Below are positions 46,653-55,179 of a stretch of 64,000 nt of DNA, in pieces (position 1 is the stretch's first letter; the number at the start of each line of letters is the position of its first letter). Origin of the DNA: Candidatus Gastranaerophilales bacterium (GTDB lineage Bacteria; Cyanobacteriota; Vampirovibrionia; Gastranaerophilales; Gastranaerophilaceae); assembly GCA_944325865.1 (NCBI GenBank), contig CALVBS010000004.1, positions 62,001 to 126,000 on the forward strand, given 5' to 3'. A program made the translations under genes and the position numbers. The notes below the pieces were generated by a model, which was not told the DNA's origin, did not search any database, and saw nothing but the letters and a program-made list of their open reading frames with translations.

Positions 46653-48248
46653 ATGCAAAAAATCAAAATTATTATAACATTATCATTTATTTGTCTGACT
46701 ATTTTACCTGCTGCAGCAATAGAAAACACACAGATAAAAAAAGATTCGATGCTGACGCTTGCAGACTGTGTAAATATAGCGATAAACAACAGTCCGAATA
46801 TAAAAAAATACGAATATAATCTTGAAGTTGCCAAAAGTAATGTAGGGATAGCGAAATCTGCATACTTTCCTACACTCGGAGGAGGGGTAGGCATTTATCA
46901 GGATTATAATTCAAACAAACATTATGACGGAGACGGCTCATCTAACAGGGATCTGCCTTCCGCTCAAGTTTATCTAAACCAGCTTATATGGAACTTTGGG
47001 AAAACAAGTGCATTAATAAATATGCAAAAGTTTTATGAACTTGCAGCAGAATACGAGTTTATGGACAGTATCTGCAACACGATATATGACGTCAAAACAA
47101 AATATTACAATGCACTAAAAGCACAGGCTATAAGAGATATTCAGTATAACAATCTGCTGATATGCGAAAAAAATTACTGGCGTGCAAAAAAGTTCTACGA
47201 AAGCGGTAAAAAACCGAAAATTGATTTTGTAAATGCTGAAGTTTTCCTAACCGAAGCCAAAATGCAGCTTACTGATGCTCAAACAAATTACGACATTGCG
47301 ATGGCTGATTTAGGAAACTCTTTGTATGTAGCTTTCGCTCCGGACTTTAAAATAAAAAAAATAAAAACATTTAACTTCCATGATATTTATACCCCGAAAG
47401 AACTGTATGATCGTTCCGCTTACACAAAAGGAAACCAGTTATCAGAAACACTGCAGGACAAAAATATAAAAAATATTGCATACAGAACAAAAATTGAAAA
47501 AAATATGATTTCTGAAATAGTAACATCAGAACTTATGGAACTGCCGTTTTCGATGGACGAATCTTTCAAAATGGCATATAAAAACAGTCCGGATCTATGG
47601 GTACTGGATGCCACACTTGATGCTATGAAACAATCTGTTTTATATATAAAACGGGAATATTATCCAGATATCATAGGAAGCGTAGGTTATGGTTATAACA
47701 ATACAAGAACGCTTTCTAATAATAATTTTAATATGTCAGTTAACATGACAACTGCAGTAAATATAAAACAACTTAAACATGAAATTGACAGAGCTAATGC
47801 ACAGGTAAACCTTGCCGGAAATGATATTGCTTTATTTAAACAAGATTTATATTTTGAAGTAAAAAAATGTTTTTTAAATGTTAATAAAGGGGAATTGCAG
47901 GTAATCAATGCCCAGCAAAAAGTGGAAGAAGCTCTGGAAAACTATCAGCTTGCCGATAAAAGATATGACAGTCTGGAAAATGATTACATTGCATTGCAGC
48001 AGGCAAGAAGCAACTATACAAATGCCAAGATTTTATATGCTCAAACACTTTATGATTATAATATTGCACTGGCGAATCTCGAAATTGCAATGCATTATCA
48101 CCTTGATGACCTTCATCACCTTGCACAACATGCTCTGCAATATCACTATAAGGAAATATTTAATAAACTTGAATCGGCACTGCATTGTGAATATATAGAC
48201 AAAGAAGAACAAGAAAAAAACAAAAATAAAGAAACTGATGAAATTTAA
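46653..48248 (+). CDS. TolC-family outer-membrane protein with His-rich C-terminus
   Basis: A 531-residue outer-membrane factor with a signal peptide (about 1-22) and two OEP repeats; LTLADCVNIAINNSPNIKKY opens the first, and an insertion of about 50 residues follows before the second (DESFKMAYKNSPDLW). The last 60 residues include a His-rich stretch (MHYHLDDLHHLAQHALQYHY) and a charged tail, unusual for TolC proteins and possibly metal-binding. There is no adjacent pump or adaptor gene, so it may serve a system elsewhere. It begins 76 bases after serB; the ribosome site is weak. Confidence 0.85.
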   Translation: MQKIKIIITLSFICLTILPAAAIENTQIKKDSMLTLADCVNIAINNSPNIKKYEYNLEVAKSNVGIAKSAYFPTLGGGVGIYQDYNSNKHYDGDGSSNRDLPSAQVYLNQLIWNFGKTSALINMQKFYELAAEYEFMDSICNTIYDVKTKYYNALKAQAIRDIQYNNLLICEKNYWRAKKFYESGKKPKIDFVNAEVFLTEAKMQLTDAQTNYDIAMADLGNSLYVAFAPDFKIKKIKTFNFHDIYTPKELYDRSAYTKGNQLSETLQDKNIKNIAYRTKIEKNMISEIVTSELMELPFSMDESFKMAYKNSPDLWVLDATLDAMKQSVLYIKREYYPDIIGSVGYGYNNTRTLSNNNFNMSVNMTTAVNIKQLKHEIDRANAQVNLAGNDIALFKQDLYFEVKKCFLNVNKGELQVINAQQKVEEALENYQLADKRYDSLENDYIALQQARSNYTNAKILYAQTLYDYNIALANLEIAMHYHLDDLHHLAQHALQYHYKEIFNKLESALHCEYIDKEEQEKNKNKETDEI

Positions 48249-48252
48249 AACT

Positions 48253-48888
48253 CTAATTTGTTAAAATAAGACTTTTTTCGTCAAACAATGGTTTTTCCTG
48301 CCCTATTTCAACAAAAACAGCCTTATCAGGATTTGTATCAAAAATTTCAAAATATCGCATGCCGCTGTTACCGATACCCCAGCCTCCGCATGTTGACGGA
48401 ATTGCCATATTTTTACTTAACTCATTATACAAATAAAGAGCATCTCCTGAAGGTTTTAATACAAATCTTCTGACACCTTCTCTTCCGGAATCTATTTCAG
48501 AAAAATCACAATAATGTATATCTGATACAACAGAAGATGAAGAATCATGATTTCTGGGTTTTAAATATTTATAAACTGAAGATAAAGTTTTATTCTTTAT
48601 TGAAAAAACTTGTACAACATTTTTCTTAACTATTTCATTATCATTGTGTTTAATTTCTATATTAATACCTGGTAATTCATTATCTGCAACAAATTTTACA
48701 GAAACAGTCTCATGAACACGTAAACTGATCCCTGCACCAAGAAAATAACTATTGTAATAGGCATTGTTTTCAGGATATTGAGTTTTCAAATTATACTTTG
48801 CAGGTTGTTCACTTACTTTGTCGGCACAACCGTTTAGAAAACAGGTAATACAAACCAGATAAATAATTATTTTTATTCTGTGCAGCAT
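48253..48888 (-). CDS. Hypothetical lipoprotein
   Basis: A 211-residue protein with a lipoprotein signal: a basic start, hydrophobic core and lipobox LNGC (C21). The mature domain is beta-rich and polar with no recognised family; three cysteines and the segment CGGWGIGNSGMRYFEI stand out. GGAG precedes the ATG. It is probably anchored in the inner or outer membrane facing the periplasm. It is convergent with the TolC gene, four bases apart. Confidence 0.7.
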   Translation of the reverse strand: MLHRIKIIIYLVCITCFLNGCADKVSEQPAKYNLKTQYPENNAYYNSYFLGAGISLRVHETVSVKFVADNELPGINIEIKHNDNEIVKKNVVQVFSIKNKTLSSVYKYLKPRNHDSSSSVVSDIHYCDFSEIDSGREGVRRFVLKPSGDALYLYNELSKNMAIPSTCGGWGIGNSGMRYFEIFDTNPDKAVFVEIGQEKPLFDEKSLILTN

Positions 48889-48947
48889 AATATCTCCATT
48901 AAGATTAATTTACCATATACTAACATATTGTTGATATACAGGTCAAA

Positions 48948-49511
48948 CTATGAGTTTAATTCTTTTATAACCTTACATGGATTTCCAAACGCAAGAACAT
49001 TAGACGGAATATCTCTACAAACAACACTTCCTGCACCTATAACACTATTTTCACCTATACTCACTCCGGGCAAAACCGTTACATTCCCACAAAACCAAAC
49101 GTTGTCTCCAACAGAAATCGGTTTGGAACTTTCCAAACCTTTCTTGCGTAATTTAAAATCAAATGGATGAGACGGAGTGTAAAATGAACAATTCGGTCCG
49201 ACTAAAACATTATCACCGAAAGTAACTTCCGCCTCATCAAGAATTATTAAATTATGATTAGCATAAAAGTTTTCACCTATTTTTATATTAAAACCATAAT
49301 CACACATAAAAGGCTGCTCTATAAGAAATATTGATTTTGTTTTTCCAAGTATTCGTTTCAAAATCTCAAGTCTTGCTCCAACCATATTTGGAGAAAGTGT
49401 ATTATACTTATGGCACAAAGCTTTACACCTTATTCGCTTATAATATAAAGACATATCTTGATTAGATGTAAATGTCCCTTCATTATTAACATTTCTGTTT
49501 GAATTTCGCAT
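48948..49511 (-). CDS. Maltose/galactoside O-acetyltransferase-like enzyme
   Basis: A 187-residue left-handed beta-helix acetyltransferase. FMCDYGFNIKIGENFYANHNLIIL, VTFGDNVLVGPNCSFYTPSHP (with the catalytic His) and VGDNVWFCGNVTVLPGVSIG are typical of the Maa/LacA/NodL group. The first 19 residues are Asn-rich and not seen in relatives; M20 (MSLYYKRIR) may be the true start, but GGAG lies before the first ATG. It acetylates a sugar or similar hydroxyl with acetyl-CoA. It is a single gene. Confidence 0.88.
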   Translation of the reverse strand: MRNSNRNVNNEGTFTSNQDMSLYYKRIRCKALCHKYNTLSPNMVGARLEILKRILGKTKSIFLIEQPFMCDYGFNIKIGENFYANHNLIILDEAEVTFGDNVLVGPNCSFYTPSHPFDFKLRKKGLESSKPISVGDNVWFCGNVTVLPGVSIGENSVIGAGSVVCRDIPSNVLAFGNPCKVIKELNS

Positions 49512-49722
49512 CAGCCCCAGTCTCCGTTTCCAGAATACAACATTTTGGGAAAATTTCAGATATCCGACAACACCAACAACAGACTATAATTTTCTATAAT
49601 AAAAAATTAGATAAGATTGTTCATATAACTTTACTTGACTTTTTACGCATTTGCTACTATTGTAACACTAATGACGTAAATAAGTTTTTATGATTCATTA
49701 CACAAATGAAAGGAGAAAGTGT

Positions 49723-49986
49723 ATGAAAATTAATTCAATTACCCCGGCATTTAAAGGCAGCATCAGTACAACTTATGAGACTGACAACGGCAGTAAACGA
49801 GTCATCACATTCAATACAAATAGTATTGCGTTTTCTTACGGATTAAACCAAAACGGAAGGAAAAACGGAACGATTGTATATCATGGAAATAAAGAATTTT
49901 TTGTACCTCACTCCTATCAGAAATTCAGTGAGGCTTTTATCGAAGCAAGTAAGGACAATGAAACTCACATTGATATAGATGGATAA
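49723..49986 (+). CDS. Small protein with N-terminal AFKG motif
   Basis: An 87-residue protein. AAAGGAG before MKINSITPAFKG sets the start at 49723 and rules out an upstream ATG. The N-terminus carries the A-F10-K-G motif shared by several lineage proteins here. The rest is predicted beta-rich (RVITFNTNSIAFSYGLNQ and TIVYHGNKEFFVPHSYQ) with an acidic end. No family is recognised. A terminator follows directly. It is a single gene. Confidence 0.68.
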   Translation: MKINSITPAFKGSISTTYETDNGSKRVITFNTNSIAFSYGLNQNGRKNGTIVYHGNKEFFVPHSYQKFSEAFIEASKDNETHIDIDG

Positions 49987-50005
49987 TTTCCAAATAGCAA
50001 TATAA

Positions 50006-50040
50006 AACAGACCGAATTTATGTTTATAATTCGGTCTGTT
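50006..50040. terminator. Bidirectional terminator
   Basis: AACAGACCGAATT pairs with AATTCGGTCTGTT (13 bp, 9-base loop) followed by TTTTT. It ends the small plus-strand gene and overlaps the 3' flank of the minus-strand EamA gene. Confidence 0.88.
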
Positions 50041-50044
50041 TTTA

Positions 50045-50962
50045 TTACACATTTATTTTTCTGCGTCTGACTGGAACTCTAACCTGAGAAAGAATTATCG
50101 CAAAAATCATAAACAAACACCCTAATACTTCTTTAAACGAAAGACTTTCACCGAGAAACAGCATACCTCCCAGAACGGCAAAAACCGATTCCAAACTTAA
50201 AATTAAAGAGGCCACAACCGGATTTGTATTTTTCTGCCCCAGAATTTGCATTGTATAAGCAACTCCCGTAACTACAATCCCTGAAAATAAAATAGGTTTA
50301 ATACCTGCCCCAATAGCAAAAATCGAAGGATGTTCCATAACCAACATTAATGGCATAGATAATATACCTACAGTAATAAATTGAACACAGGCAAGTTTTA
50401 ATGCATGTGTTTTCTGCGAATAGCGTCCTACTACAATTATATGCAAGGCAAAAAAGAAAGAGCTCACCAGAAGAAAAATATCACTCAATGCAACAGACAT
50501 TCCCTGTTTAAAACAAAGAAAATAAAGTCCGATAACTGCAAGAATAACACTTATTTTAACATTAATTCTTAATTTATGTTTGAGAAAAACCGAAATAAGC
50601 GGAACAAAAATTATATATAAAGAAGTAATAAAACCAGCCTTCCCCGCCGGGGCATAAATCATGCAGAATTGATTTACAGTAAGTGCCAGGAAAAGCATAC
50701 ACCCGCATAGGATTCCGCCTTTTGCAAGTCTCCTGTGCTGAATATTTTTTTCATCATCAGTTCTGAAATCATTTTTGAAAGCTTTCAAAAATGCTATAAT
50801 AGGCAAAAGACTTAATGCACCAAGAAAGGCTCTTATGGAATTAAAAGTAAACGGCCCTACAAACTCCATACCGGCCTTTTGAGCAACAAAAGACAATCCT
50901 GAAATAATTGCCGTACACAAAAGTGCAAGATTTGAATAAATTTTTACCGGCCCTCTGCTCAT
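50045..50962 (-). CDS. EamA/DMT-family transporter
   Basis: A 305-residue inner-membrane protein with ten predicted helices in two EamA repeats (SNLALLCTAIISGLSFVAQK, then SVALSDIFLLVSSFFFALHI). Such proteins export or import metabolites such as amino acids or purines. The C-terminal VFAVLGGMLFLGESLSFKEV is typical. The ATG at MSRGPVKIY is chosen; a TTG 39 bases upstream would add a non-conserved leader. It is divergent from the MerR-family gene at 51042, but no link in function is evident. Confidence 0.88.
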   Translation of the reverse strand: MSRGPVKIYSNLALLCTAIISGLSFVAQKAGMEFVGPFTFNSIRAFLGALSLLPIIAFLKAFKNDFRTDDEKNIQHRRLAKGGILCGCMLFLALTVNQFCMIYAPAGKAGFITSLYIIFVPLISVFLKHKLRINVKISVILAVIGLYFLCFKQGMSVALSDIFLLVSSFFFALHIIVVGRYSQKTHALKLACVQFITVGILSMPLMLVMEHPSIFAIGAGIKPILFSGIVVTGVAYTMQILGQKNTNPVVASLILSLESVFAVLGGMLFLGESLSFKEVLGCLFMIFAIILSQVRVPVRRRKINV

Positions 50963-51041
50963 AATGTAAATATACACCAAAAAATACTTTTGTTCCCGCA
51001 ATAAAATGATTGTGTTATAATATATTTAACGGAGGTATCTT

Positions 51042-51455
51042 ATGTACACAATAAAAGAAGCGGCCGATAAAATGGATGTTTCGGAACATACATTAAGATT
51101 CTGGGCAAAAAGCGGACTTTTTCCATTATTAAAAAGAAACGAGAACAATTTCAGAATGTTTTCGGAACATGATTTGGAATGGATAAAAATTGTAAAATGT
51201 TTGAGAAAAGTTGGTACCGATAATAAAGCTATTAAAAGATATATTGACTTGTGTCTTATAGGTGATTCAACGATAAAAGAACGATTTGAAATTATTAAGA
51301 CAACAAAAGATAAAGCTTTACAGCAGATGGAAGATTTACAAAAACAGCTGGCTTTGCTTGATTATAAAGAAGGGTATTACAAAAATCTTATAAAAAACAA
51401 ACTACAGGACGAGTGGAATCCTGCTAATAAAGTAACAGAAGAAAGCATTGCATAA
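51042..51455 (+). CDS. MerR-family transcriptional regulator (NmlR/AdhR-like)
   Basis: A 137-residue MerR-type regulator. The HTH and wing are YTIKEAADKMDVSEHTLRFW, then KSGLFPLLKRNENNFRMFSE; a coiled-coil dimer helix follows (about 75-120). There is no cysteine pair of the metal-sensing kind, and the short C-terminus fits the NmlR/AdhR group that senses aldehydes or nitrosative stress. It faces the CMD-flavodoxin-cupin operon, which has a MerR-type promoter, as do two other loci in the window. GGAGG precedes the ATG, and TATAAT (51016-51021) is a likely -10. Confidence 0.9.
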   Translation: MYTIKEAADKMDVSEHTLRFWAKSGLFPLLKRNENNFRMFSEHDLEWIKIVKCLRKVGTDNKAIKRYIDLCLIGDSTIKERFEIIKTTKDKALQQMEDLQKQLALLDYKEGYYKNLIKNKLQDEWNPANKVTEESIA

Positions 51456-51460
51456 AAAAA

Positions 51461-51483
51461 ATCCCGATATATAATATCGGGAT
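51461..51483. terminator. Bidirectional terminator between MerR and CMD genes
   Basis: ATCCCGATAT pairs with ATATCGGGAT around a 3-base loop, flanked by seven A on the left and six T on the right. Confidence 0.9.
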
Positions 51484-51505
51484 TTTTTATTTTTATATAA
51501 TTGGG

Positions 51506-52348
51506 TTATTCCGGAACTGTCTGATCCAGATATTTTAATGCATTCAATGTTCTAGGAAATCCTATGTATGGCAGACACTGGGTAATTGCAGCCGTAATAG
51601 TTTCTTTATTGTTACCCATATTTAAATTACCTTGAATATGACCTTTTATCTGACTTTCAGTATCTCCTATTGATACAAGCATACAAAGTGTCAACAATTC
51701 TCTTGTTTTCAAATCCAGCACAGGTGATGTATAAAAATCGCCAAAACAATATTCCGCAAGGAATCTTGCTATGTATTTCTGGCTTTTTGGATATTTGTCA
51801 GCCGCATTTTTCATTCCTTCTCCAAAAATTTCAACCTGAGTTCCGAGTCCTTTTTCAAAACGTGTTTCTTCAGTTACGACTCTGTCACTTTCCAGAGGAA
51901 GTTTAATTTTATGTTTTTTGAATACCTCATTAGCTGTTTCAACAGCAATAACAGCCTTTGGAATACCAACATAAGGAGCAGTCTGGTAAATTGCAGACTT
52001 AATTTTTTCAGGAGCAACTCCCGCATTTAATGCCCCGCCTATGTGCTTTTTCAAAATTTCAGGCTGTTGGTTGGCAGTAAGAACAACTATTGTTATAAGT
52101 TCTCTCTGTTCAAGCGAAAGATTTCCTAATTGAGCAACATCTCCATAAACAAATCTTTTTACTGATTCATAAAAATCTTTATCAGTTTCTGCAATAGGAC
52201 ATTCCTCACCTTTAAAAAGTTCATTAAACCGATTATTTGTAAAATCAACTCTGTTCATTTTGTTTACCTCATCTGTTGTCTCTGCTGCAAAAGCCGTTCC
52301 TTGTACGGCTAATAAAAGCATAAACAAACTAATTAAAAACTTTTTCAT
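51506..52348 (-). CDS. Exported tandem carboxymuconolactone-decarboxylase-like protein
   Basis: A 280-residue paralogue of the product of 20589-21428, with a signal peptide (about 1-21) and two CMD domains: LSLEQRELITIVVLTANQQ, then LKKHIGGALNAGVAPEKIKS; and LDLKTRELLTLCMLVSIGD, then IKGHIQGNLNMGNNKETITA. The AhpD CxxC is absent. It is last in an operon after a cupin and a flavodoxin-fold reductase, a combination known from many gut and environmental bacteria, though its substrate is unestablished. Confidence 0.87.
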   Translation of the reverse strand: MKKFLISLFMLLLAVQGTAFAAETTDEVNKMNRVDFTNNRFNELFKGEECPIAETDKDFYESVKRFVYGDVAQLGNLSLEQRELITIVVLTANQQPEILKKHIGGALNAGVAPEKIKSAIYQTAPYVGIPKAVIAVETANEVFKKHKIKLPLESDRVVTEETRFEKGLGTQVEIFGEGMKNAADKYPKSQKYIARFLAEYCFGDFYTSPVLDLKTRELLTLCMLVSIGDTESQIKGHIQGNLNMGNNKETITAAITQCLPYIGFPRTLNALKYLDQTVPE

Positions 52349-52365
52349 TAAATATATTCCTCATC

Positions 52366-52908
52366 TTATACATTTTTACCCATATCATAGGCCGCTTGCA
52401 GATAAGGTGTTCCGTTAATATCACCTTTCTGCCAAACTCCGGTTGCAACAAGCATATCTTTTTCTACAGCATCTGAAAGACAGCACAAAAGACCTCTAAA
52501 TTCTTCAATAACTCTGTCCATTGCATCCGAACTTGTATCCGCCGCCGTCATTATGTAATAAAACTCTTTTCCGTTAATATGAGTATATCTTGCACAACAT
52601 CTGTCAATAAGAGTTTTCATTTGACCACACATTGTATAAAAATATACCGGAGTACCAAACACAATTACATCAGCCCCGACCATTTTGTCAAGAATTTCTG
52701 CTGCGTCATCTTTTTGTGAACATGCAGTGTAATCATTTGTATTACAAAAACCGCATCCAGTGCAGTAATTAATCTGTTTATCTTTCAAAAAAATTTTCTC
52801 AACTTTATTGCCAGAAGAAACTGCACCTTCAGCAAATTTATCACATAAACTGTCTGAATTTCCACCCTTTCTCGGGGAAGAAGATATTATTAACACATTC
52901 TTACTCAT
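52366..52908 (-). CDS. Flavodoxin-fold NAD(P)H-dependent reductase
   Basis: A 180-residue protein starting at MSKNVLIISSSPRKGGNS, with GGAGAGG nine bases upstream. An earlier in-frame codon lies inside the cupin gene. The phosphate-binding loop SSPRKGGNSDS and cysteines C49, C52, C55 and C63 (YCTGCGFCNTNDYTAC) place it with iron-sulfur-flavoprotein-like reductases. GTPVYFYTMCGQMKTLIDR is the typical flavin-contact segment. No leader is present, unlike its paralogue at 24563. It starts one base after the cupin stop. Confidence 0.88.
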   Translation of the reverse strand: MSKNVLIISSSPRKGGNSDSLCDKFAEGAVSSGNKVEKIFLKDKQINYCTGCGFCNTNDYTACSQKDDAAEILDKMVGADVIVFGTPVYFYTMCGQMKTLIDRCCARYTHINGKEFYYIMTAADTSSDAMDRVIEEFRGLLCCLSDAVEKDMLVATGVWQKGDINGTPYLQAAYDMGKNV

Positions 52909-52909
52909 T

Positions 52910-53380
52910 TTATTTAACCTCTCCGGTATATTGTTCATCAGTTACAGGTTCCAACCATTCCGTTGTATTATTCGGAATGTTAGGTTCTATTGATATGTGT
53001 GCAAATTGTTTTTTCGGATAAGCACCGTGCCAGTGCTTAGTGTTAGGCGGAATCTGCACAACATCACCGGGTTCAAGCACTCTGACAGGTTTGCCTTCTT
53101 CTTTATATAAACCTTTTCCTGCAGTGACAAGTAAAATTTGACCTCCGCTGTGTTTATGCCAGTTAGTTCTTGCATTAGGTTCAAATGTAACATTAGCTAT
53201 TGATGAATTAAAAACATCATCTTTTTCAACAAGCCTGCCCAAATAGGTTGTACCGGTAAAAAATTTACTGAAAGGATTGATTTCACCTTTTTCAAACGGC
53301 TGTTTCAAATCTCTTGCCATTACCATGCTTCCTCCTGTTAGTAATAATGTAATACAAAGTAAACTTAAAAATTTTTTCAT
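52910..53380 (-). CDS. Exported cupin-domain protein
   Basis: A 156-residue protein with a signal peptide (about 1-22) and a single cupin barrel. The metal motif W-H75-K-H77-x3-Q81 and the second motif PGDVVQIPPNTKHWHGA (H116, H118) are intact, so it probably binds a metal such as Fe or Mn. The start is ATG 53380 with GGAGAG; a longer frame begins inside the promoter. It heads the cupin-flavodoxin-CMD operon under the MerR-type promoter at 53410-53440. The substrate is unknown; small aromatic or lactone compounds are plausible. Confidence 0.88.
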   Translation of the reverse strand: MKKFLSLLCITLLLTGGSMVMARDLKQPFEKGEINPFSKFFTGTTYLGRLVEKDDVFNSSIANVTFEPNARTNWHKHSGGQILLVTAGKGLYKEEGKPVRVLEPGDVVQIPPNTKHWHGAYPKKQFAHISIEPNIPNNTTEWLEPVTDEQYTGEVK

Positions 53381-53409
53381 AATTTCTCTCCATACTTTAG
53401 TACAATTTA

Positions 53410-53440
53410 AGTTTACAACTTGATAGCAGCTATCAGTCAA
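53410..53440 (-). promoter_or_regulatory. MerR-type promoter/operator of the cupin operon
   Basis: Minus strand: -35 TTGACT (53435-53440), 19-base spacer holding the dyad GATAGC-T-GCTATC, and -10 TAAACT (53410-53415). Same layout as the sites at 25227 and 35416. The MerR gene at 51042 is two kilobases away. Confidence 0.76.
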
Positions 53441-53542
53441 GAGTTTTTTAACTAAAAATCTGTTAATAAAACTTTACACGAAAAGCAATTATTTTTTTTA
53501 CAGTGCTTTATCTATTTACGATAAAATAAAAAAGGAGATTAT

Positions 53543-54646
53543 ATGAATTGCGGATTTAATGTAAACAATAACAACATAAATTTTCAGGGCAGATATAACC
53601 TGAGTAATTATACAGGATGTCTCAAGGGTGGAGCTATAGGAGATGCTCTCGGATGGCCGATTGAATTTAAACATATTGAAGAAATTCAAAGGAAGTTCGG
53701 TAAAGACGGAATTCAAGATTTAGTCATAAAAAGCAACGGTAAAGCCGAAATTACCGACGATACCCAGATGACAATGTTTACGGCAGACGGACTTATTAAA
53801 TCAGCACTGAAAAAATTAAATCTCAATGAAATGCCTGATATGAAACAGGTTTTCAAATCATACAAACTCTGGCTTGACGCCCAGTTCGGAAAAATTCACC
53901 ACAAAAATGAAGGCTGGATAAACAATATAAAAGAAATGCATATTCAAAGAGCCCCGGGAAACACCTGTATTTCAGCAATAGCAGGAGGAAATCCCGGCAG
54001 TATCTCAAAACCTATAAATAATAGTGCCGGCTGCGGCGGAGTAATGAGAGTTGCACCTGCCGGTTTGATGTATAAAGATAATCCGGAGCTGGCATTTAAA
54101 GTCGGGGCAGAATGTGCTGCATTAACCCACAGCCATCCGCGGGGCTATCTTCCTGCAGGAGTTTTAAGTGAAATGATTGCCCATATAGTAAACGGTAAAA
54201 ATGTTGAAGGTGCAGTAAAAGAGACTATGAAGACACTTAAAACTTACAAAGGGCACGAACCCGTTACCGCCTTAATGGAAAAGGCTCAAAAGCTTGCAAA
54301 ATCAGAGGTTCCTCCGTCAGAGGCCATAAAAAAACTCGGAGAAGGCTGGGTTGGCGATGAAGCTATTGCAATTTCAACATACTGTGCATTAAAAGAGCCA
54401 AAAGATTTTGCAAAAGCCGTCAAAATGGCAGTAAACCATAACGGAGACAGTGACAGCACAGGAGCAATTCTCGGAAATATTTTAGGTGCAGAGCTCGGAA
54501 TAGAAAAAATCCCGGCGAAATGGGTCAAAAATGTTGAATTAAACGACGAACTAGGCCAGCTTGCAAAAGATTTGTACGTAAAACCGCAGGACATTGAAGA
54601 TGCAGCAAAAAGATATCCCGTTAGCGATTTGTCAAATGACTTTTAA
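53543..54646 (+). CDS. ADP-ribosylglycohydrolase (DraG/ARH family)
   Basis: A 367-residue DraG-type enzyme that removes ADP-ribose from proteins (or hydrolyses related bonds). GCLKGGAIGDALGWPIEF, the metal motif T71-D72-D73 (ITDDTQMTMFT), and the C-terminal G-D302-S-D304-S-T are the family's two-magnesium site. The first 19 residues are Asn-rich with N-F14-Q-G-R, the F-x-G type N-terminal motif found elsewhere here and not part of DraG enzymes. AAGGAG precedes the ATG. It is convergent with two small genes and the 2420-residue protein that ends in an ADP-ribosyltransferase domain, so it may provide immunity or reversal. That role is inference. Confidence 0.92.
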   Translation: MNCGFNVNNNNINFQGRYNLSNYTGCLKGGAIGDALGWPIEFKHIEEIQRKFGKDGIQDLVIKSNGKAEITDDTQMTMFTADGLIKSALKKLNLNEMPDMKQVFKSYKLWLDAQFGKIHHKNEGWINNIKEMHIQRAPGNTCISAIAGGNPGSISKPINNSAGCGGVMRVAPAGLMYKDNPELAFKVGAECAALTHSHPRGYLPAGVLSEMIAHIVNGKNVEGAVKETMKTLKTYKGHEPVTALMEKAQKLAKSEVPPSEAIKKLGEGWVGDEAIAISTYCALKEPKDFAKAVKMAVNHNGDSDSTGAILGNILGAELGIEKIPAKWVKNVELNDELGQLAKDLYVKPQDIEDAAKRYPVSDLSNDF

Positions 54647-54936
54647 GATTTATCTTCAGAATCTTTAATGACTTTATAACGTCCTTGTCTTTTTAATTCA
54701 ATAATATATTTATTTTCTTCTTCTAAAGACATGTGTTTCATTTTTTCAATATCTTCAGGAGAAAATTCAACATCGTATGCTTTGAATTTTAAATTTCTTG
54801 TTTCAAGAGATTTGTCATTTTGAACACTACGTTCAAAAGTATCAGGTTTCTGATCAGGAAGTTTCTTCCTTATATGTTGTTTAAGATTTTTTTTGACAAT
54901 TCTGACAGTATCAGATTTCATGATTTTTTTTACCAT
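54643..54936 (-). CDS. Small charged protein, paralogue of next gene
   Basis: A 97-residue basic protein. Residues about 40-92 match the 72-residue product of 54946-55164: DKSLETRNLKFKAYDVEF, then PEDIEKMKHMSLEEENKYI and GRY. The N-terminal 35 residues are Lys/Arg-rich and unique to this copy. AAGGAG precedes the ATG. Its last bases overlap the stop of the ADP-ribosylhydrolase by four. There is no known family. Its place directly after the giant gene suggests an accessory or immunity role, unproven. Confidence 0.72.
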   Translation of the reverse strand: MVKKIMKSDTVRIVKKNLKQHIRKKLPDQKPDTFERSVQNDKSLETRNLKFKAYDVEFSPEDIEKMKHMSLEEENKYIIELKRQGRYKVIKDSEDKS

Positions 54937-54945
54937 AGATACTCC

Positions 54946-55164
54946 TTATTCATTATTATTCTCAGGATAAACTCTAACATATCTCCCTTCTTGTTTCAAT
55001 TTAAGGATATATGCATTTTCTTCTTCCAGAGACATATTTTTCATTTTCTCTACATCTTCAGGAGCAAACTGTATGTCATAAGCTTTAAATTGTAAATTTT
55101 TTGTCTCTAAAGATTTATCCTGTTCTATATTCTCGTTATCTTGATTATTTAATTCATCAGCCAT
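54946..55164 (-). CDS. Small acidic protein, paralogue of previous gene
   Basis: A 72-residue acidic protein. An Asn/Glu-rich start leads to DKSLETKNLQFKAYDIQF, PEDVEKMKNMSLEEENAYI and GRYVRVYPE, aligned along its length with the C-terminal part of its neighbour. AAAGGA is seven or more bases before the ATG. It begins 15 bases after the giant gene and ends 9 bases before the next, so all three are one transcription unit. The function is unknown. Confidence 0.73.
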   Translation of the reverse strand: MADELNNQDNENIEQDKSLETKNLQFKAYDIQFAPEDVEKMKNMSLEEENAYILKLKQEGRYVRVYPENNNE

Positions 55165-55179
55165 ATTAATATGTCCTTT

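Noticed and set aside
53381-53440. Upstream in-frame start for the cupin protein
   Set aside because: The extra 20 residues are encoded by the promoter region; a signal peptide and ribosome site support ATG 53380.
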